Shown here: piece after piece, positions 52,237 through 60,162 of the stretch | Numbering within the stretch: the stretch's first letter is position 1 | Layout: every line of letters starts with the position of its first letter | Source of the DNA: Flavobacterium segetis | GTDB lineage: Bacteria > Bacteroidota > Bacteroidia > Flavobacteriales > Flavobacteriaceae | Length of the DNA stretch: 64,000 bases | NCBI RefSeq assembly: GCF_900129575.1 | Contig: NZ_FQWE01000004.1 | Span: forward strand, 62,001-126,000 | Reading direction: 5' to 3' | Notes under the pieces: generated by a model | The model's input: only the letters and a program-made list of their open reading frames with translations | Told to the model about the DNA's origin: nothing | The model's database searches: none | Program-made: the position numbers and the translations under genes

Positions 52237-54102
52237 ATGAAAAGATTATCTTTAACGGTAGCAGTGATTTCCGTTCTCTGGAGTTGTAAAACAGCCGGGA
52301 CAGCCGAAACTTCGCAAAAAGTTGCTGAATCCATAACAGTTGCGATCAACTTAAATGACATCAAAGAGGATAAGGTAATGGTCACTGTAACCGCACCAAA
52401 ATTTAGCACTGAAGAGGTAACGTATAGCATGCCTAAGATTGTTCCCGGAACTTATTCAGTTGATGATTATGGAAAGTACATCGATGATTTTAAAGCATTT
52501 GATAGTAAAGGAACGATCTTATCAACATCTAAAACAGACGATAATACTTGGCTGATAAAAAATGCTAAAAACGTAGCGAAAGTAACCTATTTAGTTAATG
52601 ACACTTTCGATACTGAAAAGGGAAGCGGTTTTGGTAATAATGATATTTTTTCTCCCGCAGGAACAAACATCGATGATGGCAAAAATTTTATGCTAAACAT
52701 GCACGGTTTTGTAGGATATTTTCAAGATAAAAAAGAACTTCCATATAATGTTACTGTGTCACATCCAGAAACACTTTGGGGCGCAACCTCCATGACTGAT
52801 TTTGATTCAAGCACTACAACTGATCTTTTTAAAACATCCCGTTATGCGGAATTAGTAGAAAATCCTGTAATGTATGCAAAACCAGACTATACTACTTTTA
52901 ACGTAGACGGAATGGAGATCTTAATTGGCGTTTACTCTCCAACTGGAAAAGTTACTGCAGAAAGCATTACTCCTGAGATGAAAAAGATGATGACCGCTCA
53001 AAAAACTTTTTTAGGAAAAATAAATGCCACAAAAAAATACAGTGTTTTACTTTATCTATCATCAATGACAAATACTGATGCGAAGGGATTTGGTGCATTA
53101 GAGCATCCTACTGCAACAACAGTAGTATTACCTGAACTAATGCCGAAAGAAGAACTTGTAAAATCAATGATTGATGTAGTTTCACACGAATTTTTTCATA
53201 TTGTAACTCCGCTTTCTATTCATTCTAAGGAGATTCATAATTTTGACTACAACTCACCTAAAATGTCACAACATTTATGGATGTATGAAGGTGTAACAGA
53301 ATATTTTGCCAATCTTTTTCAAATAAATCAAGGATTGATATCAGAAGAAGATTTTTACACTAGGATGGCTGAAAAGATTGGACGTGCCAATACAATGAAT
53401 GACACTATGCCTTTTACAACAATGAGCGAAAATGTGTTAACTGAACCCTACAAAGCGCAGTATTTGAATGTTTATGAAAAGGGCGCACTAATAGGAATGT
53501 GCATCGATATTATAATTAGAGAAAAAAGTAATGGCGAGAGAGGAATTCTAGATTTAATGCAGAAATTATCAACTGAATATGGTGCTTCTAAGCCATTTAA
53601 TGACAGCGAACTTTTTGATAAAATTACTTCTTTAACTTATCCGGAAGTTGGCTCATTTTTACAAACATACGTTTCTGGTGCTGCCCCTATTCCTTATGAT
53701 GTTTATTTAGCTAAGGTGGGTGTTGCAAAATCAATGACAAAAGCAGCAACTAATGTTTTCTTGAAAGGTCAGACTCCTTATATTACAGTTGACCAGCAAA
53801 CAAAAGAAATAATTGTAATTCCTAATATGGAATTAAATGATTTTTATAAAAATTTAGATTTAAAAGGAGGAGATATAATTGTTGCTGTCAACGACAAAAA
53901 ATACACTCTAGATAATATTTACGAAATGATTACCGCAAGTCAAAACTGGAAAGAAAATGATCCTATCACATTGAAAATTAAGCGAAACGGCAAGGAGCAA
54001 ATTGTATCTGGAAAAGTAAAACTTCCTTATGAAGAAAAAGAAGGACTAAAATTTAGCGATGCTTCAAAAAATTTAATTAAAGAAGCTTGGTTAAAAGGTT
54101 AA
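52237..54102 (+). CDS. Lipoprotein M61 family metallopeptidase with PDZ domain
   Basis: A 621-residue peptidase of the glycyl aminopeptidase family M61. A lipoprotein signal ends in VLWSC with lipid attachment expected at C17. Residues about 32-230 are the beta-rich N-terminal domain (PKIVPGTYSVDDYGKYIDDF). The zinc site is HEFFH at 317-321, with the third ligand E351 in MYEGVTEYFANLF. A PDZ domain lies at about 500-590 (LKGGDIIVAVNDKKYTLDNI). It should act in the periplasm or at the cell surface on short peptides. A strong hairpin follows 18 bases after its stop. Confidence 0.92.
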   Translation: MKRLSLTVAVISVLWSCKTAGTAETSQKVAESITVAINLNDIKEDKVMVTVTAPKFSTEEVTYSMPKIVPGTYSVDDYGKYIDDFKAFDSKGTILSTSKTDDNTWLIKNAKNVAKVTYLVNDTFDTEKGSGFGNNDIFSPAGTNIDDGKNFMLNMHGFVGYFQDKKELPYNVTVSHPETLWGATSMTDFDSSTTTDLFKTSRYAELVENPVMYAKPDYTTFNVDGMEILIGVYSPTGKVTAESITPEMKKMMTAQKTFLGKINATKKYSVLLYLSSMTNTDAKGFGALEHPTATTVVLPELMPKEELVKSMIDVVSHEFFHIVTPLSIHSKEIHNFDYNSPKMSQHLWMYEGVTEYFANLFQINQGLISEEDFYTRMAEKIGRANTMNDTMPFTTMSENVLTEPYKAQYLNVYEKGALIGMCIDIIIREKSNGERGILDLMQKLSTEYGASKPFNDSELFDKITSLTYPEVGSFLQTYVSGAAPIPYDVYLAKVGVAKSMTKAATNVFLKGQTPYITVDQQTKEIIVIPNMELNDFYKNLDLKGGDIIVAVNDKKYTLDNIYEMITASQNWKENDPITLKIKRNGKEQIVSGKVKLPYEEKEGLKFSDASKNLIKEAWLKG

Positions 54103-54120
54103 AAACACTAGAATTTTATG

Positions 54121-54157
54121 AAAAACCCAATTTAGAAATAGATTGGGTTTTTTTTAT
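54121..54157 (+). terminator. Terminator after the M61 peptidase gene
   Basis: AAAAACCCAAT (54121-54131) pairs with ATTGGGTTTTT (from 54142), with additional TA/TA pairing inside, followed by a run of T residues. Confidence 0.9.
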
Positions 54158-54312
54158 TTATTTTACTGGCAAACGTTATTCATTCCAACAATTTTCTTTA
54201 TTTTGCGCCGAAAACTATCATTAGATGATTATAAATTATTCTGTCTTAAAAAGAACAAAACAGTACAATTATAGTGACTAGTAAAAACAAAAAAAACAAA
54301 TTTTAATACAAC

Positions 54313-55020
54313 ATGAAAAAATCTATTCTTGCCTTTGTAACAATACTATTAGTATTTGCTTGTAACAAAAATGAACCAGAAGGTAATGTCCATATTACGG
54401 GAAATATAAAAGGGCTAAAAAAAGGAACTTTGTACATTCAAAGAATTATAGATACTTCTCTTATTGTGATAGATTCTATAGATATTGATGGAAACTCTGG
54501 TTTTGAAAGTCATTTAGATTTAGAATCACCCGAAATGCTTTACATGTTTTTAGATCGTGGAACGAGCAACTCCCTAGATAATAATCTTTCCTTTTTTGCA
54601 GAACCTGGAAATATGACGATTAATACTAGTTTAGATAATTATATTGCCGATGCAAAGGTGACCGGCTCCAAAAATAATGATATTTTTGAAGAATATAAGA
54701 AGATTAACTCGCGCTTCACAGACTCAAATCTTACGCTAATTGAGCAGAAATTTAAAGCTATAAAAAGCAATAATCCGAAAGCTATTGATAGTATCAGTAT
54801 CAAACAAGACGCGAATATTAAAAGAAAATATTTATTTGCAACTAACTTTGCATTAAACAATAGAGAATATGAAGTTGCACCTTACATAGCTTTATCTGAA
54901 ATTTACGATATTAACGTCAAATATTTAGATACTATCCAAAAAGCTATGTCTCCAAAAGTTGCAAAATCAATGTATGGAAAGAAACTTACTCAATATGTAT
55001 CGACTATAAAAGCGCAGTAA
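54313..55020 (+). CDS. DUF4369 lipoprotein
   Basis: A 235-residue lipoprotein. The signal KKSILAFVTILLVFAC puts the lipid on C17. The mature part opens with the DUF4369 domain, visible as GNVHITGNIKGLKKGTLYIQ, then IDSIDIDGNSGFESHLDLES and ISTSLDN-like NTSLDNYIADAKVTGSKNND. In many relatives this domain is followed by a thioredoxin-like AhpC/TSA domain; here it is not, and the rest is a helical tail (about 125-235). The role is unknown. The gene has its own terminator and no clear partner. Confidence 0.82.
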   Translation: MKKSILAFVTILLVFACNKNEPEGNVHITGNIKGLKKGTLYIQRIIDTSLIVIDSIDIDGNSGFESHLDLESPEMLYMFLDRGTSNSLDNNLSFFAEPGNMTINTSLDNYIADAKVTGSKNNDIFEEYKKINSRFTDSNLTLIEQKFKAIKSNNPKAIDSISIKQDANIKRKYLFATNFALNNREYEVAPYIALSEIYDINVKYLDTIQKAMSPKVAKSMYGKKLTQYVSTIKAQ

Positions 55021-55042
55021 ATCAATAAAAAGGTTACAATTA

Positions 55043-55075
55043 AAAAACCATCTTGCTAATTACAAGATAGTTTTT
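55043..55075 (+). terminator. Terminator after the DUF4369 gene
   Basis: AAAAAC then ATCTTG on the left pair with CAAGAT then GTTTTT on the right, one internal C/A mismatch, loop of seven bases and T-rich end. Confidence 0.85.
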
Positions 55076-55139
55076 CATTTTTAGCAAGAGATTACGATAT
55101 GACGCATTAGTAATTGCAAATGCTGAAAGATTTTATTAA

Positions 55140-55609
55140 TTAACCTTGCCTATTACTAAGAATTATTCCGCTTATGATCATACCTATAAAAAACAAAATA
55201 TAAATTAAAAATAGTAAAATCATCTTGATTCCAACAAATTTATAATGTGATTTTAAATACATCAGTGAAGCTGTTAATTTCTCGGAGTCAATAGTTGCAA
55301 TTGCTACTTTGGAATTAGATCTAAATTTATTTAAGTACTAAATAAGAAAGAAATACAGTAATGTAAAAATGAGATAGAAAGAAGAAATTAAAATCCCATA
55401 TGAATTATCCTTCCGACATATCGCTGGTTTCACTTTTCCAATCGAGTCGTAGATTACATTTATAAATAGCGCTACAAAAACTATAAAACCGATTCCTCTA
55501 TATCCTAAAACAAATAGAAAATAGTCTTACTTTCAGTTGCTTTCAAAAGATATTTTTCTGACTTACTCAGGTTCATTTCGAAATTGTCAGTGATCAAATG
55601 ATCATCCAT
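55140..55609 (-). pseudogene. Decayed membrane-protein gene, DUF5362-like
   Basis: Translating the minus strand from the ATG at 55609 gives 34 residues (MDDHLITDNFEMNLSKSEKY...) and then a stop at 55505. From there the frame one base over continues at once with VLGYRGIGFIVFVALFINVI. That second frame runs to 55140 apart from an in-frame TAG at 55338-55340 between LYFFLI and YLNKFRSNSKVAIA. The joined product would be about 155 residues with transmembrane segments and the pattern LKSHYKFVGIKMILLFLIYI, like the small DUF5362 membrane proteins of Bacteroidota. So the gene has one frameshift and one nonsense mutation. Family assignment is from memory. Confidence 0.6.
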
Positions 55610-55698
55610 GTTTAAATTTGTAAAGTTAGATTTCGAATTCAACAAAAAAATAAGACAGATCATGAAATTATAAAATATGTAATATTTATCTAAAACAA

Positions 55699-55728
55699 AA
55701 AACCACTTAACAAAAGTTAAGTGGTTTT
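55699..55728 (-). terminator. Terminator after tRNA-Thr
   Basis: A perfect 13-bp stem, AAAACCACTTAAC (55699-55711) and GTTAAGTGGTTTT (55716-55728), with an AAAA loop. On the minus strand it ends in T residues seven bases after the tRNA 3' end. Confidence 0.93.
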
Positions 55729-55734
55729 ATTAAG

Positions 55735-55808
55735 AGCCGGCGGAGGGACTCGAACCCACGACCTGCTGATTACAAATCAGCTGCTCTAGCCAACTGAGCT
55801 ACGCTGGC
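55735..55808 (-). tRNA. tRNA-Thr (anticodon TGT)
   Basis: A 74-base cloverleaf on the minus strand. The D-arm GCTC-AGTTGGCTA-GAGC, the anticodon arm CTGAT-TTTGTAA-ATCAG with anticodon TGT (Thr, reads ACA), and the T-loop TTCGAGT are clear. No CCA is encoded. The acceptor stem is GCCAGCG against CGCCGGC, which leaves an A-C mismatch at pair 4-69, where a G would pair. The T-stem also has a T-T opposition at its second pair. A canonical promoter and terminator surround it. Confidence 0.95.
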
Positions 55809-55823
55809 GACTCATTACGGGTG

Positions 55824-55853
55824 CAAATATAAGATTGAATTTCTATTTTCCAA
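55824..55853 (-). promoter_or_regulatory. Promoter of tRNA-Thr
   Basis: On the minus strand TTG (55853-55851), 19 bases, then TATATTTG (55831-55824), 15 bases before the tRNA 5' end. It is a consensus Bacteroidota promoter and one of the best in the window. Confidence 0.7.
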
Positions 55854-55885
55854 AGGAAATCTAAACTTTTTTTGCTTTTTTTTGC

Positions 55886-56152
55886 CTACAAATCGTTGAT
55901 TTTAGCAATCAATTGATTAGCAGTTTGTTCCAATTCAACATTGATTTGTTTGAAGTGTGCTTTTTTATCTTCTACCTTTTTTACGTTTACTTTTGTGATT
56001 AAAGTATCAAAAGCAGCGATAGCTTCGTCAATTAAAGCATTTGTTTCTGTTGTAGGTTTTCCTGTTGTAGAAATTTCATACAAGTAAACTGCTTCAATAA
56101 TATCTCCTAAAACATAGTTGATGTCTTTTTTTAAATTCTTAACGTTTGCCAT
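55886..56152 (-). CDS. Small conserved helical protein of unknown function
   Basis: An 88-residue soluble protein, almost all alpha-helical by pattern (KNLKKDINYVLGDIIEAVYL, then TETNALIDEAIAAFDTLITK and a final EQTANQLIAKIND). It has no signal peptide and no cysteines. I recognise it as a small protein conserved in flavobacteria but cannot assign a role. TACTTTTG on the minus strand at 56198-56191 is a possible -7 box, 38 bases upstream of the ATG. The tRNA-Thr promoter lies just beyond its 3' end. Confidence 0.8.
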   Translation of the reverse strand: MANVKNLKKDINYVLGDIIEAVYLYEISTTGKPTTETNALIDEAIAAFDTLITKVNVKKVEDKKAHFKQINVELEQTANQLIAKINDL

Positions 56153-56311
56153 TTTTATTTTTTTAAAATTTGAATTTTAATTTGCGTCTGCAAAAGTACA
56201 TATAATCTTTCTATTACCGACTATGAAATTTCCAAAAAAGAGCTATTGTAGAAAATTCATTCAAAAAAATATTGTATTTAACAAATACAAGAAAAAGTAT
56301 AATTTGAAAAA

Positions 56312-57274
56312 TTATGAAATGTAAATTTCTAAAATTGAAGCTTTTCCAGTCATAGAGAACGTATTCATCGCTGCAGGGATTAAAACAGTATCCCCTTTTA
56401 TGTATTTATACTTAGTCTCTTCAAACATAATTTCAAAGTTTCCTTCAATACACATATAAACAGTAAATGACGTATCGGCTTTAGAAAAATAGATTTTTCC
56501 GTCTAAGGGTATGAAATTAGTTATAAAATACGGACAATCGACTACTATATTTGATTGATTTGAAATTTTAAGAAATTCTCTCTTGGTATTTATAACATCA
56601 TAATTGATTGCTTCTAGAGCTAAATCGACATGTAATTCTCTAGTTTTTCCATTAGCATCAACTCGATCAAAATCATACAAGCGATATGTAATGTCAGAGG
56701 TCTGCTGAATCTCAGCAACTACTAAACCTGCTCCAATAGCATGCACCGTTCCTGTTTCTAAAAAGAAGACATCACCTTCTTTAACTTTTATATCATCTAA
56801 CAAAGAGAGAAGCGTTTTACTTTCTAGGCTGCCTAAATATTGTTGAGCATTAGATTTTTCTTTAAATCCTACTAGAATTCGGGAATCAGAATCGGCTTGC
56901 ATGATATACCACATTTCAGTTTTTCCAAAAGAATTATGACGCTTTTTAGCCAAAGCATCATTTGGATGTACCTGTACAGATAAATCTTCACGCGCATCCA
57001 AATACTTAAAAAGAAGTGGAAACTCCGTCCCAAAACGTTTATAAACCAATGTTCCTAGGATTTCATTAGGGAATTCATTTATGGCATCCATTAAAGATTT
57101 TCCTTTCCATTCGCCATTCGCAATCATACTGACATCTCCTTTTACTGTCGATAATTCCCAGCTTTCACCAATATTGTTGGAAAGAATAGCCTTATTCAAA
57201 ACGGTTTTTAACTTTTCTCCACCCCAAATCCTTTCTTTAAAAATAGGCTCAAACTGTAAAGGATAAAACTTCAT
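56312..57274 (-). CDS. manA: Class I mannose-6-phosphate isomerase
   Basis: A 320-residue zinc-dependent cupin isomerase that interconverts mannose-6-phosphate and fructose-6-phosphate, supplying GDP-mannose synthesis or mannose use. It is the short ManA form. The zinc ligands are Q101 and H103 (VQVHPND), E120 (KTEMWYI) and H178 (GTVHAIGAG). The start FYPLQFEPIFKERIWGGEKL is typical. The C-terminal cupin end (KYIKGDTVLIPAAMNTFSM) is complete. The upstream hairpin at 57328-57364 separates it from the idi-queD-bcp genes, so it is probably transcribed alone. Confidence 0.94.
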   Translation of the reverse strand: MKFYPLQFEPIFKERIWGGEKLKTVLNKAILSNNIGESWELSTVKGDVSMIANGEWKGKSLMDAINEFPNEILGTLVYKRFGTEFPLLFKYLDAREDLSVQVHPNDALAKKRHNSFGKTEMWYIMQADSDSRILVGFKEKSNAQQYLGSLESKTLLSLLDDIKVKEGDVFFLETGTVHAIGAGLVVAEIQQTSDITYRLYDFDRVDANGKTRELHVDLALEAINYDVINTKREFLKISNQSNIVVDCPYFITNFIPLDGKIYFSKADTSFTVYMCIEGNFEIMFEETKYKYIKGDTVLIPAAMNTFSMTGKASILEIYIS

Positions 57275-57327
57275 AACTTTCTTTTTTTAATATGGAATAC
57301 TTATCCATTATTAACTCAAACTAAAAT

Positions 57328-57364
57328 GCTCTTAATTCCCTTTTCTAGCAACGGAATTAAGAGC
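57328..57364 (-). terminator. Terminator after the idi-queD-bcp operon
   Basis: A perfect 12-bp stem, GCTCTTAATTCC (57328-57339) and GGAATTAAGAGC (57353-57364), 39 bases past the bcp stop codon, with ATTTTAG following on the minus strand. Confidence 0.8.
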
Positions 57365-57403
57365 AAAATAAATCAATTTTAATATAATTATTACTAAAAT
57401 ATA

Positions 57404-57862
57404 TTACACTACTAACTTTTTAATTGCTTGCAATGCTTTAGGTATATGTTTTGCGGCTAACATACTGTCAAAAACCATTTTTATAATACCATTTTTATCA
57501 GTTACATAAGTCACACGTCCTGGTAGCAAGCCAAACATTCCTGTTGGCACTCCAAATGCCTTTCTTATTTTCTTATCAAAATCAGATAAAAGAATAAATG
57601 GCAATTTATATTGTTTACTAAATTTAAGATGAGAAGCTACAGTGTCACTACTTATACCGATAACCTCTGCACCGAGATCTTTAAAATCCTCGTATTGATC
57701 TCTAAAACTACATGCTTGTGTTGTGCAACCTGGTGTATTATCTTTTGGATAAAAATAAATAACCAAGGGCTTTTGTCCTACAACATTTTGACTATCAAAG
57801 TCATTACCATTTGCATCTTTTGCTGTAAAATTTGGAATCTTATCTCCTACTTTTAATTCCAT
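57404..57862 (-). CDS. bcp: Thioredoxin-dependent thiol peroxidase (BCP type)
   Basis: A 152-residue peroxiredoxin of the BCP/PrxQ group. The peroxidatic cysteine C46 and resolving C51 lie five residues apart in PKDNTPGCTTQACSFRD, the atypical 2-Cys pattern. The start LKVGDKIPNFTAKDANGNDF and the segment VIGISSDTVASHLKFSKQYK are characteristic. It removes hydroperoxides with electrons from thioredoxin. Its ATG overlaps the queD stop by one base (TAATG), so it is translated coupled to queD, with no obvious link between their functions. Confidence 0.95.
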   Translation of the reverse strand: MELKVGDKIPNFTAKDANGNDFDSQNVVGQKPLVIYFYPKDNTPGCTTQACSFRDQYEDFKDLGAEVIGISSDTVASHLKFSKQYKLPFILLSDFDKKIRKAFGVPTGMFGLLPGRVTYVTDKNGIIKMVFDSMLAAKHIPKALQAIKKLVV

Positions 57863-58272
57863 TATTCGCCTTTATAGGTTACAAAATTTCGAGGTGTTTC
57901 GTACAACACAACTTCTAAATCAAATTCAGGTTTGATTCTTTTTCTGATTTTATTCCAAATGACAACTACTATGTTTTCAGCAGTTGGATTTAAGTCTTTA
58001 AAATCCGGAACGTCTAAATTTAAATTTTTGTGATCAAATTGATTTTCAACATCTTCTTTGATAATATCACTCAAAAATTTAACATCCATTACATATCCCG
58101 TTTCTGGATCTATTTCACCAGTAACACTTACAGTTAAATCATAATTATGACCGTGAAAATTAGGATTATTACACTTTCCAAAAATGGCATCATTCTGCTC
58201 GAACGTCCAATCTTTCCTGTATAATCTATGTGCTGCATTGAAATGCGCTTTTCTTGAAATTGTAACTTTCAT
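57862..58272 (-). CDS. queD: 6-carboxytetrahydropterin synthase
   Basis: A 136-residue T-fold enzyme that turns dihydroneopterin triphosphate into 6-carboxytetrahydropterin, the second step of queuosine synthesis. The zinc ligands are H15 (HFNAAHRL) and H40 and H42 (NFHGHNYDL), and the catalytic cysteine is C34 in FGKCNNPN. YVMDVKFLSDIIKEDVENQF and LNPTAENIVVVIW complete the fold. 6-pyruvoyltetrahydropterin synthase is the alternative, but the motif layout fits QueD. It lies 21 bases after idi and overlaps bcp by one base. Confidence 0.93.
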   Translation of the reverse strand: MKVTISRKAHFNAAHRLYRKDWTFEQNDAIFGKCNNPNFHGHNYDLTVSVTGEIDPETGYVMDVKFLSDIIKEDVENQFDHKNLNLDVPDFKDLNPTAENIVVVIWNKIRKRIKPEFDLEVVLYETPRNFVTYKGE

Positions 58273-58293
58273 AAAATTAAATGAATTAATATT

Positions 58294-58845
58294 TTAAATT
58301 TCGTCCTCTGGTAATAAAGGGCTTTTATGTTCTTCTAAAAAATGATAAAATTCATCAAATATAATTTTGAACCAAACGGTATATAAAGCGGGTTGTTGTA
58401 CCATATCCTTTTTTACAGCATCAATTTTCATCCATTTCCAACTCTCTACTTCCTCCGGATTTATTTGAGGATCAGCATTGCAATAACCAATCATGACGTG
58501 ATCTAACTCATGTTCAGTAAGACCGTTGTCAAAAGGTGCTTTATAAATAAAATGAAACAATTCTTTTAAGTCGGTTTTAAAACCCATTTCCTCAAACAAT
58601 CTTCTACCGCCTGCTTCTATATTAGATTCTCCTTCTCGCTGATGACTGCAACAAGTGTTTGTCCATAATAATGGTGAATGATATTTTAATGCAGCGCGTT
58701 GCTGTAACATGATTTCATTTTTATCGTTTAGAACAAAAACAGAAAAAGCACGATGCAAAACTGCTTTCTCATGTGCTTCAAGCTTTGGCATCAGCCCAAT
58801 TTTCTCATCATTTTCATTAACTAAAATCACGTTTTCTTCTATCAT
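58294..58845 (-). CDS. idi: Type I isopentenyl-diphosphate delta-isomerase
   Basis: A 183-residue Nudix-fold isomerase that interconverts isopentenyl and dimethylallyl diphosphate for isoprenoids. The catalytic cysteine C65 and metal ligand H68 are in LLWTNTCCSHQREGE, and the second acidic motif is GGRRLFEEMGF. WKWMKIDAVKKDM is the expected C-terminal part. The length is normal for the bacterial type I enzyme. It is the first gene of the idi-queD-bcp set. TATTTTTG on the minus strand at 58870-58863 matches the -7 box, 17 bases before the ATG. Confidence 0.95.
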   Translation of the reverse strand: MIEENVILVNENDEKIGLMPKLEAHEKAVLHRAFSVFVLNDKNEIMLQQRAALKYHSPLLWTNTCCSHQREGESNIEAGGRRLFEEMGFKTDLKELFHFIYKAPFDNGLTEHELDHVMIGYCNADPQINPEEVESWKWMKIDAVKKDMVQQPALYTVWFKIIFDEFYHFLEEHKSPLLPEDEI

Positions 58846-59102
58846 AGTTATGTATTTCTGCCCAAAAATACGAAAAATAAGTTAGGAATTAATGCTTTAA
58901 CTTTCTGTTTTGAATTGTTGAAGTCGAAACAATTACAATTTCTGCAAACTCAGAAATTAGTTGAGAAATATAAAATGAAATATATGAAAAAGTAAAAGTA
59001 AAATTGTTAAAGTTCTATCTATGATGATAACTTCAGTTAATTTGAAATAAAAAGTATTTATGACATTGTAACACAATTTACTCTTCGAGATTTAAAAATA
59101 TT

Positions 59103-59137
59103 GCTGCTATAAATTAAAATAGTAGCAGCTTTTTTTT
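59103..59137 (+). terminator. Plus-strand terminator with no gene before it
   Basis: GCTGCTA (59103-59109) pairs with TAGCAGC (59123-59129), followed by eight T residues. Both neighbouring genes point away from it, so no annotated transcript ends here. It may close a short untranslated RNA. Confidence 0.5.
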
Positions 59138-59306
59138 AAATGATTTAATAATATTTCTAATGATTTCTGAATTTTGGGATTTAAATTTAAAATCTAATGA
59201 TTCTAAAACCTTACTAATCTTTAATTCGTAAATAACTTTAGTTAAACCTTACCTAAATCAATACTAAATTTCAGAGTGGTAAATATAAATTGATGGTAAA
59301 CCGATT

Positions 59307-59314
59307 TATCTTTG
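59307..59314 (+). promoter_or_regulatory. -7 promoter box of msrB
   Basis: TATCTTTG matches TAnnTTTG, 106 bases before the ATG. A TTG lies 14 bases upstream, closer than normal. Confidence 0.4.
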
Positions 59315-59420
59315 TAATATCAAATAATTTTTAAACCAATCAAAAACAAATATTTACTAATTTCGATACCATTGAAAAAGTAAGAAAAAAACATTTAATT
59401 CAAACAAATTTTAACCCATT

Positions 59421-59984
59421 ATGAAAACAAGATTGCATATTTTAACTTTTTTACTCCTATCTCCATTTTTTGTTATAACTGTAAATGGCCAAAGCACTAA
59501 AGAACAAAATAACACAAAAAATAAAATTACCATGGAAAATACAATTGAAAAGCCAGGAAATCCATACTACTCAAATACTGACAAATCGAAATTAAAAGTT
59601 TCAAATGCTGAGTGGAAAAAAGTACTACCAGAAGATGTTTACGATGTAACTAGAAATGCTGACACGGAAAGACCTTTTACAGGAAAATATTGGAATACTG
59701 ACGAAAAAGGTACTTATTATTGCGCTGCATGCGGAAACAAACTATTCCGTTCAGGAGCTAAATTTTCTAGCAGCTGCGGCTGGCCTAGCTTTTTTGAGCA
59801 AGAGAATAAAAGTAGCGTTGTATACAAAACAGACAATTCATTAGGAATGGAAAGAATTGAAGCGCTTTGCGGAAGATGTGATGGTCACTTAGGACATCTT
59901 TTTGATGATGGACCTGAGCCAACTGGTAAAAGATATTGCATGAATTCTATTGCACTTGATTTTATCCCAGACGTAAAGAGATAA
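59421..59984 (+). CDS. msrB: Exported peptide methionine-(R)-S-oxide reductase
   Basis: A 187-residue MsrB with an N-terminal signal peptide (HILTFLLLSPFFVITVNGQ), so it acts outside the cytoplasm. It reduces methionine-R-sulfoxide in proteins. The structural zinc cysteines are C101/C104 (YYCAACGN) and C150/C153 (LCGRCDG). The catalytic cysteine is C173 in GKRYCMNSIALDF, and C119 in SSCGWPSFF is the usual recycling position. A low-complexity linker (KEQNNTKNKITMENTIEKPG) joins signal and domain. The ATG at 59421 gives the signal peptide; the internal ATG at residue 38 would give a cytoplasmic form. Confidence 0.94.
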   Translation: MKTRLHILTFLLLSPFFVITVNGQSTKEQNNTKNKITMENTIEKPGNPYYSNTDKSKLKVSNAEWKKVLPEDVYDVTRNADTERPFTGKYWNTDEKGTYYCAACGNKLFRSGAKFSSSCGWPSFFEQENKSSVVYKTDNSLGMERIEALCGRCDGHLGHLFDDGPEPTGKRYCMNSIALDFIPDVKR

Positions 59985-60005
59985 AAATTTATAAAATTAA
60001 ATTAA

Positions 60006-60046
60006 AATGACCAACTTGAAGATTGCTACAAGTTGGTCATTCTTTT
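60006..60046 (+). terminator. Terminator after msrB
   Basis: A perfect 13-bp stem, AATGACCAACTTG (60006-60018) and CAAGTTGGTCATT (60029-60041), followed by CTTTTG. Confidence 0.88.
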
Positions 60047-60162
60047 GTAGCTATTTCACTCCATTGCATATTATAAAAATTTGATTTGGAGTTGCTACCT
60101 TTTCGGGTTAATGATGACTAAGAAACTCAAAATCGCAAAGATTATTTTTCATTAAATATAAA

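Larger units (their letters stand above)
58846..59420. other. Divergent gap between idi and msrB
   Basis: About 575 bases with no protein gene that I can support. It holds the idi -7 box at 58863-58870, the plus-strand hairpin and T-run at 59103-59137, and an msrB -7 box at 59307-59314. Confidence 0.55.
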
